A model generated the notes under the pieces. It was not told where the DNA came from and did not search any database. It worked only from the letters and a program-made list of their open reading frames with translations. This document shows positions 7,264 through 10,366 of a stretch of 10,366 bases of DNA, piece after piece. Within the stretch, counting starts at the first letter, position 1; every line of letters starts with the position of its first letter. This DNA is from an uncultured Bacillaceae bacterium (lineage in GTDB: Bacteria > Bacillota > Bacilli > Bacillales > Caldibacillaceae): positions 1-10,366 of the forward strand of contig CALGAD010000044.1 in the NCBI GenBank assembly GCA_937951955.1. The letters run 5' to 3'. Made by a program: the position numbers and the translations under genes.

Positions 7264-7983
7264 TTATTTTCGTTGCGAAATCACCCGAAATATAAATTGT
7301 GGTAATACAATCATTCGTTTGATCCGTGAAGGTTCCTGCAACAGGCGATACAGCCATTCAAGATGGAAATTAATCCAAATTCGTGGTGCTCGCTTTGCTT
7401 CGCCAGCCCAAACATCGAAACTGCCACCAACGCCCATAAATAACCCCTTATGAAATCGATGCAAATACCGTTCAATCCACAATTCTTGTTTTGGAAAACC
7501 CAAGGCAACAAAGACGATATCCGGTTCTAATCGCGCAATGGACTCTGCGATGGTCTCATCGTCTATATCAAAATATCCATGGTGATAACCGACTAACTGT
7601 AGTTGTGGATGGACCAATTTGATATTTTTCACCGCATTTTCTATCGTTTTTTCTTTAGCCCCTAATAAGTAAACTTTCAATTTCCTCTTCTCAGCCAAAC
7701 GAAGCAAATTCCCCATTAAATCAAAGCCTGCAACCCGTTCCTGTAACGGTTTCTTTAATATTTTGGACGCGATAACCACACCAATGCCATCCGGTACGAT
7801 ATAATCGGCCTTGGACAGAGTCTCAAAATATTCACGATCTTTATTGGCATACATGACAATTTCCGGGTTAGCGGTCACGACAAAGGTTTTTTGTCCATTT
7901 GTTAATCTTTTCTCAAGAACATGAAGAAACCCGTCCATCGTACAGTTAGTAAAACGGATATTTTGAATCTCTACTGTATTCAA
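7264..7983 (-). CDS. tagA: N-acetylglucosaminyldiphosphoundecaprenol ManNAc transferase (WecG/TagA/CpsF family)
   Basis: Membrane-associated cytoplasmic enzyme that transfers ManNAc from UDP-ManNAc to GlcNAc-PP-undecaprenol, the second step of the wall teichoic acid linkage unit. The 239 residues carry the family signature: VTANPEIV with T37, VPDGIGVV with catalytic D65, ERVAGFDLM (82-90), and LGFPKQELWI with Q166. T37 and D65 fall at the numbers of the functional residues reported for Thermoanaerobacter TagA. The C-terminal tail (about 195-239; RAPRIW and EWLYRLLQEP) is present, as in membrane-docking family members. The start is a TTG at 7983, with GGAGG (7991-7995) 7 bases upstream. It is the first gene of a leftward operon with two glycosyltransferases and diverges from the polymerase-like gene. 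mnaA in the same window supplies its substrate, favouring TagA; a CpsF/GumM-like role in an exopolysaccharide cannot be excluded. Confidence 0.9.
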   Translation of the reverse strand: MNTVEIQNIRFTNCTMDGFLHVLEKRLTNGQKTFVVTANPEIVMYANKDREYFETLSKADYIVPDGIGVVIASKILKKPLQERVAGFDLMGNLLRLAEKRKLKVYLLGAKEKTIENAVKNIKLVHPQLQLVGYHHGYFDIDDETIAESIARLEPDIVFVALGFPKQELWIERYLHRFHKGLFMGVGGSFDVWAGEAKRAPRIWINFHLEWLYRLLQEPSRIKRMIVLPQFIFRVISQRK

Positions 7984-7990
7984 GATAATG

Positions 7991-7995
7991 CCTCC
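7991..7995 (-). promoter_or_regulatory. Ribosome binding site for the TTG start of tagA
   Basis: GGAGG on the minus strand is 7 bases before the TTG at 7983. No ATG or GTG is better placed, so tagA starts with TTG. Confidence 0.8.
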
Positions 7996-8113
7996 AATAA
8001 TATAAAGCTATACTTTTGCAAAAATTTAATAAAATATTAATATTCATGTGTTCAAATTGATAGAAGCGAAATAGACTTTGGCATATCATTTAGGTAAACT
8101 AAAGTCATACCAA

Positions 8114-8119
8114 TATAAT
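8114..8119 (+). promoter_or_regulatory. Possible -10 box for the polymerase-like gene
   Basis: A perfect TATAAT at 8114-8119 would start transcription near 8126, 9 bases before the GAGGTG site at 8135. No good -35 lies 16-18 bases upstream, so this is tentative. If real, it excludes translation from the TTG at 8078. Confidence 0.3.
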
Positions 8120-8134
8120 AGATTATCTCCAACC

Positions 8135-8140
8135 GAGGTG
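8135..8140 (+). promoter_or_regulatory. Ribosome binding site deciding the start at 8147
   Basis: GAGGTG ends 6 bases before the ATG at 8147. The alternative TTG at 8078 has no Shine-Dalgarno sequence and would add 23 polar residues before the first helix. Confidence 0.7.
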
Positions 8141-8146
8141 CAAACG

Positions 8147-9517
8147 ATGGTAAGAGAAGAAAAAAATACTTTCATAAAAATTTTTCTAATTTTTATAATA
8201 ATCCAACCGATATTAGATATTTTAACTTATGTATCCATTACTCAATTCAAGACGAGCATTACCATCGGTATTATTGCTCGCGTGTTATTCATGCTCATTT
8301 CCCTTTTGTATATATTTTTGATCAATCAACATCCCGAAAAACAAAAGGTCATTCTTTATTTAATAACGTTGTTTGTCGTGTTAGGATTCAGTTTTGTTTT
8401 TAATTATTTCACAAAACCATCCTTTAACTTTTTTTCGGAAGCTCAGTTTATCGTAAAAACAATTTATTTCCCGGTGATGTTCAGTACGCTCTTTCTCTTA
8501 ATCGAATCCAGTAACAGGAGGAAAGATGTCCAGCAGCAATTAATCCGGGCGGTGGTGATCGCCATGGTGATTTTATCCGTCTCGTTATTTGCGGCGATTC
8601 TAACTAACACCGCTAATCCAACATATACCCATACAAAATTCGGGTTTACCGGCTGGTTTTATGCCGGCAACGAGACTAGTGCGATCGTTGCCATCAGTTT
8701 TCCGATCGTGTTGATTTATGCCATGCTGAAAACGAATCAATGGAAAGATCTCATCCATTGGTTACCAGCGTTTTTATTAGCCTTTGTTGCATTATTGATC
8801 GGAACAAAGGTCAGTTTCTTTGCCGTTATTGCCACAATCATTATTGCACTTTTAATGAATGGATGGAATGCATTCAGACAAAAAAGAAAACAGGGATTAC
8901 GGATCCTTCTTATGAATAGCCTGCTCATGATTGGAATTTTCGCCATAGCTCCCTTTTCACCTTCATATCAAAATATTGTAGGGGACTATAACCATATCAA
9001 TGAGGCAAAAGAAACAGAAATGAAGTCTACTGAAGAAAATAAAGAGAACCGCGTTGAAAAGAAAACGAATCAGAAAGATACTGACCCCTTTTTGCAATCG
9101 GCATTGGTCAAACGGATTCTCAGTTCACGAAATATTTATTTTGAAGACATTTATGTTGATTATAAAGAGGCGGGATTGGTGCATAAGTTGTTTGGTTTAG
9201 GGTATGCTGGTTTTTATAAAGAGGACCCAAAACTTATTGAAATGGATTTCTTTGATTGGTTCTTCTCTTACGGCGTACTTGGCTTTGTACTGCTCATGCT
9301 GCCATTTATCGCACTGTTGTGGCGAGTCATTCAGGCGTGTTTTCGCGATTTTCTCGCCTTCCTGCGGACAGAAAATATTCTTTTATGTGCAGCAACCGGA
9401 CTCGGTATAGGTGTAGCTTTCCTTGCCGGCCACGTATTATATGCCCCTGCAGTTAGCATATATTTAGCGATTGCATTTGCGCTGCTCTATAGCTTGAATA
9501 AGAAATTGCTTAATTAG
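8147..9517 (+). CDS. O-antigen ligase/polymerase-like membrane protein (Wzy/WaaL superfamily)
   Basis: Multi-spanning membrane protein, 456 residues, expected to join or polymerise undecaprenyl-linked glycans on the outer face of the membrane. About ten to eleven hydrophobic segments run from residue 9 to the end (for example 9-28, 37-59, 68-84, 100-119, 132-152, 180-194, 205-237, 251-269, 371-394 and 410-449). The region KFGFTGWFYAGNETSAI (164-180) and the GTK motif at 219-221 are typical of Gram-positive O-antigen-ligase-family proteins. A large hydrophilic loop (about 270-370) ends in GLGYAGFYKEDPKLIEMDFFDWFFSYGVLG, resembling the conserved catalytic-side loop of Wzy_C proteins. Within the loop, about 285-312 is unusually rich in E, K and N. 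It diverges from tagA and is probably the polymerase for the tagA-operon product, as TuaE is for teichuronic acid. I cannot tell ligase from polymerase. Confidence 0.75.
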   Translation: MVREEKNTFIKIFLIFIIIQPILDILTYVSITQFKTSITIGIIARVLFMLISLLYIFLINQHPEKQKVILYLITLFVVLGFSFVFNYFTKPSFNFFSEAQFIVKTIYFPVMFSTLFLLIESSNRRKDVQQQLIRAVVIAMVILSVSLFAAILTNTANPTYTHTKFGFTGWFYAGNETSAIVAISFPIVLIYAMLKTNQWKDLIHWLPAFLLAFVALLIGTKVSFFAVIATIIIALLMNGWNAFRQKRKQGLRILLMNSLLMIGIFAIAPFSPSYQNIVGDYNHINEAKETEMKSTEENKENRVEKKTNQKDTDPFLQSALVKRILSSRNIYFEDIYVDYKEAGLVHKLFGLGYAGFYKEDPKLIEMDFFDWFFSYGVLGFVLLMLPFIALLWRVIQACFRDFLAFLRTENILLCAATGLGIGVAFLAGHVLYAPAVSIYLAIAFALLYSLNKKLLN

Positions 9518-9589
9518 CAACAATTAGGGGAAACTTGGTAGCAATTAATGTGGTTTTCTCGAATTTGGAGCGGGATTTCTAGTTGAAGT

Positions 9590-9639
9590 AAAAAAAGACT
9601 CATAAAGAGGAGAAGTGTTTAGCATCCTCTTTATGAGTC
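9590..9639 (-). terminator. Strong intrinsic terminator of tagD
   Basis: A perfect 15-bp inverted repeat, GACTCATAAAGAGGA (9597-9611) and its complement (9625-9639), surrounds a 13-base loop. Seven A at 9590-9596 read as a T run on the minus strand, so it acts on leftward transcripts, i.e. on tagD. There is no T run on its right, so it should not work as a standard terminator for the rightward polymerase gene ending at 9517, though that gene has no other obvious one. Confidence 0.85.
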
Positions 9640-9774
9640 AGAACTTAGACGGTTGATATTGGACTGCAGCTTGGTATATTTGGGTACGGTACTTTTAGTA
9701 ACATGAGACGTGATTCGAATTTGTTACAAACCGTTTTTTAATTTCATAAACTAATATTATCCCGCAAACGAAAA

Positions 9775-10176
9775 TTATTTATTCGTTGCTACTTTTTTTA
9801 AATCGGTTTTAATTTTTGTTGTTGAAATGCCGACGGTACGTGGTAAATAAATGACTTCACAATAATCCTTCAAATAGTCAAATTTACCTTTCCAGTCATC
9901 TCCCATAACAAATACATCGACATCATACTTTTGAACGTCCTCAATCTTTTGTTCCCATGATTCCTCAGGGATCACTAAATCCACATAGCGAATGGCTTCC
10001 AAAATTGCTTTCCGTTGTTCAAAAGTATAATAAGCTTTTTTTCCTTTTAAAGCATTAAATTCATCAGTGGATATGGCAACAATTAAATAATCTCCATATT
10101 GTTTAGCACGACGGAGTAAATTAATATGTCCAATATGAAGAAGGTCAAACGTACCGTAAGTAATTACTCGTTTCAA
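9775..10176 (-). CDS. tagD: Glycerol-3-phosphate cytidylyltransferase
   Basis: Cytoplasmic enzyme making CDP-glycerol from CTP and sn-glycerol 3-phosphate, the donor for poly(glycerol phosphate) wall teichoic acid and its linkage unit. The 133 residues match TagD/TarD closely in length (129-132) and sequence: YGTFDLLHIGH with the HxGH nucleotide-binding motif (14-17), VAISTDEFN (33-41), FVMGDDWKGKFDYL (89-102), and RTVGISTT (113-120), the second signature of cytidylyltransferases. The start is a TTG at 10176, with GGAGGT (10184-10189) 7 bases upstream. A promoter is visible at 10279-10307 and a strong terminator 135 nt past the stop, so it seems to be transcribed alone in this window. No tagF polymerase, TagB primase or TagGH exporter is seen nearby; they must lie elsewhere. 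Confidence 0.96.
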   Translation of the reverse strand: MKRVITYGTFDLLHIGHINLLRRAKQYGDYLIVAISTDEFNALKGKKAYYTFEQRKAILEAIRYVDLVIPEESWEQKIEDVQKYDVDVFVMGDDWKGKFDYLKDYCEVIYLPRTVGISTTKIKTDLKKVATNK

Positions 10177-10183
10177 TGTGATG

Positions 10184-10189
10184 ACCTCC
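10184..10189 (-). promoter_or_regulatory. Ribosome binding site for the TTG start of tagD
   Basis: GGAGGT on the minus strand, 7 bases before the TTG at 10176. The protein starts MKRVITYGTFDLLH, exactly the TagD N-terminus, confirming TTG use. Confidence 0.85.
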
Positions 10190-10207
10190 GTAAATGGCTA
10201 ATTTGAA

Positions 10208-10255
10208 TTAACGAAATTTTACAAAATCGATATTCATTTTTACAATCGCTTAATA
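10208..10255 (+). promoter_or_regulatory. Possible PhoP-box-like repeats in the tagD leader
   Basis: TTAACG (10208), TTTACA (10218), TTTACA (10239) and TTAATA (10250) are spaced by about one or two helical turns, with a weak TATTCA (10231) between. The Bacillus PhoP site is direct TTnACA-like repeats about 11 bp apart, and B. subtilis tagD is known to be repressed by PhoP-P under phosphate starvation. The sites lie downstream of the expected transcription start, where repression is plausible. The match is loose in this AT-rich leader. Confidence 0.3.
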
Positions 10256-10278
10256 TTATTTGTTTTCACTTAATAATT

Positions 10279-10307
10279 ATAATACTATTTTATCGATTTG
10301 AAGGCAA
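10279..10307 (-). promoter_or_regulatory. Sigma-A promoter of tagD
   Basis: On the minus strand, TTGCCT (10307-10302) and TATTAT (10284-10279) are separated by exactly 17 bases. Transcription would start near 10272, leaving a leader of about 95 nt before the TTG at 10176. An overlapping TATAAT a few bases later has a 20-base spacer and is less likely. Confidence 0.55.
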
Positions 10308-10366
10308 TAAGCTGATGCTAGTATGATTTTGTGGACACATTTAGTTTAGCTTCTTTAGAATGAAAT

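Noticed and set aside
7244..7357. N-terminal extension of the GT4 gene to 7357
   Set aside because: It overlaps tagA by 94 bases, adds residues not typical of GT4, and there is a suitable ATG with a ribosome binding site at 7243.
7996..8060. Promoter and PhoP sites for the tagA operon on the minus strand
   Set aside because: TTGAAC with a TATTAA 18 bases on is a poor match in a very AT-rich gap, and no phased TTnACA repeats are seen, so I made no call.
8078..8146. TTG start and 23-residue extension of the polymerase-like protein
   Set aside because: No ribosome binding site; GAGGTG with a 6-base gap points to the ATG at 8147.
9640..9774. Possible small gene or gene remnant between the terminator and tagD
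   Set aside because: No frame with a ribosome binding site and start on either strand, and no recognisable peptide.

Overview
The window looks like chromosomal DNA of a low-GC, endospore-former-type Firmicute, most likely a Bacillaceae member. This rests on the AT-rich composition, strong GGAGG-type ribosome binding sites, frequent TTG starts, intrinsic terminators with long T runs, and wall teichoic acid genes (mnaA, tagA, tagD) whose motifs match the Bacillus/Staphylococcus proteins. No RNA gene, IS element, CRISPR array or phage gene is visible.

Layout: (1) 1-246 is non-coding, with three degenerate 21-bp direct repeats, a 31-bp dyad and an extended -10 promoter. (2) mnaA (+, 247-1398) is a single gene closed by a terminator. 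(3) A two-gene + unit (1642-3508) has a small three-helix membrane protein overlapping an OpgB/MdoB-like membrane phosphoglycerol transferase, followed by a near-perfect terminator. (4) A + strand gene for a processive membrane family-2 glycosyltransferase (3686-5005) meets, at a shared hairpin, (5) a leftward three-gene operon: tagA (7983-7264), a GT4 glycosyltransferase (7243-6116) and a GT2 glycosyltransferase (6093-5065), with 20-22 nt gaps. (6) Divergent from tagA is a multi-spanning O-antigen ligase/polymerase-like protein (8147-9517, +). (7) Leftward tagD (10176-9775) has its own sigma-A-like promoter, a leader of about 95 nt carrying TTTACA-like repeats, and a strong terminator 135 nt downstream.

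Working together (inference): MnaA supplies UDP-ManNAc, the TagA substrate; TagA adds ManNAc to a GlcNAc-PP-undecaprenol lipid; TagD supplies CDP-glycerol for poly(glycerol phosphate). TagA is not followed by TagB here but by two cytoplasmic glycosyltransferases, with a Wzy/ligase-like protein divergent from it. The locus may therefore build a ManNAc-linked or ManNAc-containing sugar polymer besides, or instead of, classical teichoic acid. The OpgB-like enzyme would decorate an extracellular glycan with phosphoglycerol taken from phosphatidylglycerol. No undecaprenyl-phosphate sugar transferase (TagO type), flippase/ABC exporter or LCP ligase lies in the window, so the pathway is incomplete as seen.

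Three starts are corrected from the longest open frame using ribosome binding sites: 1642 (not 1618), 7243 (not 7357) and 8147 (not 8078).
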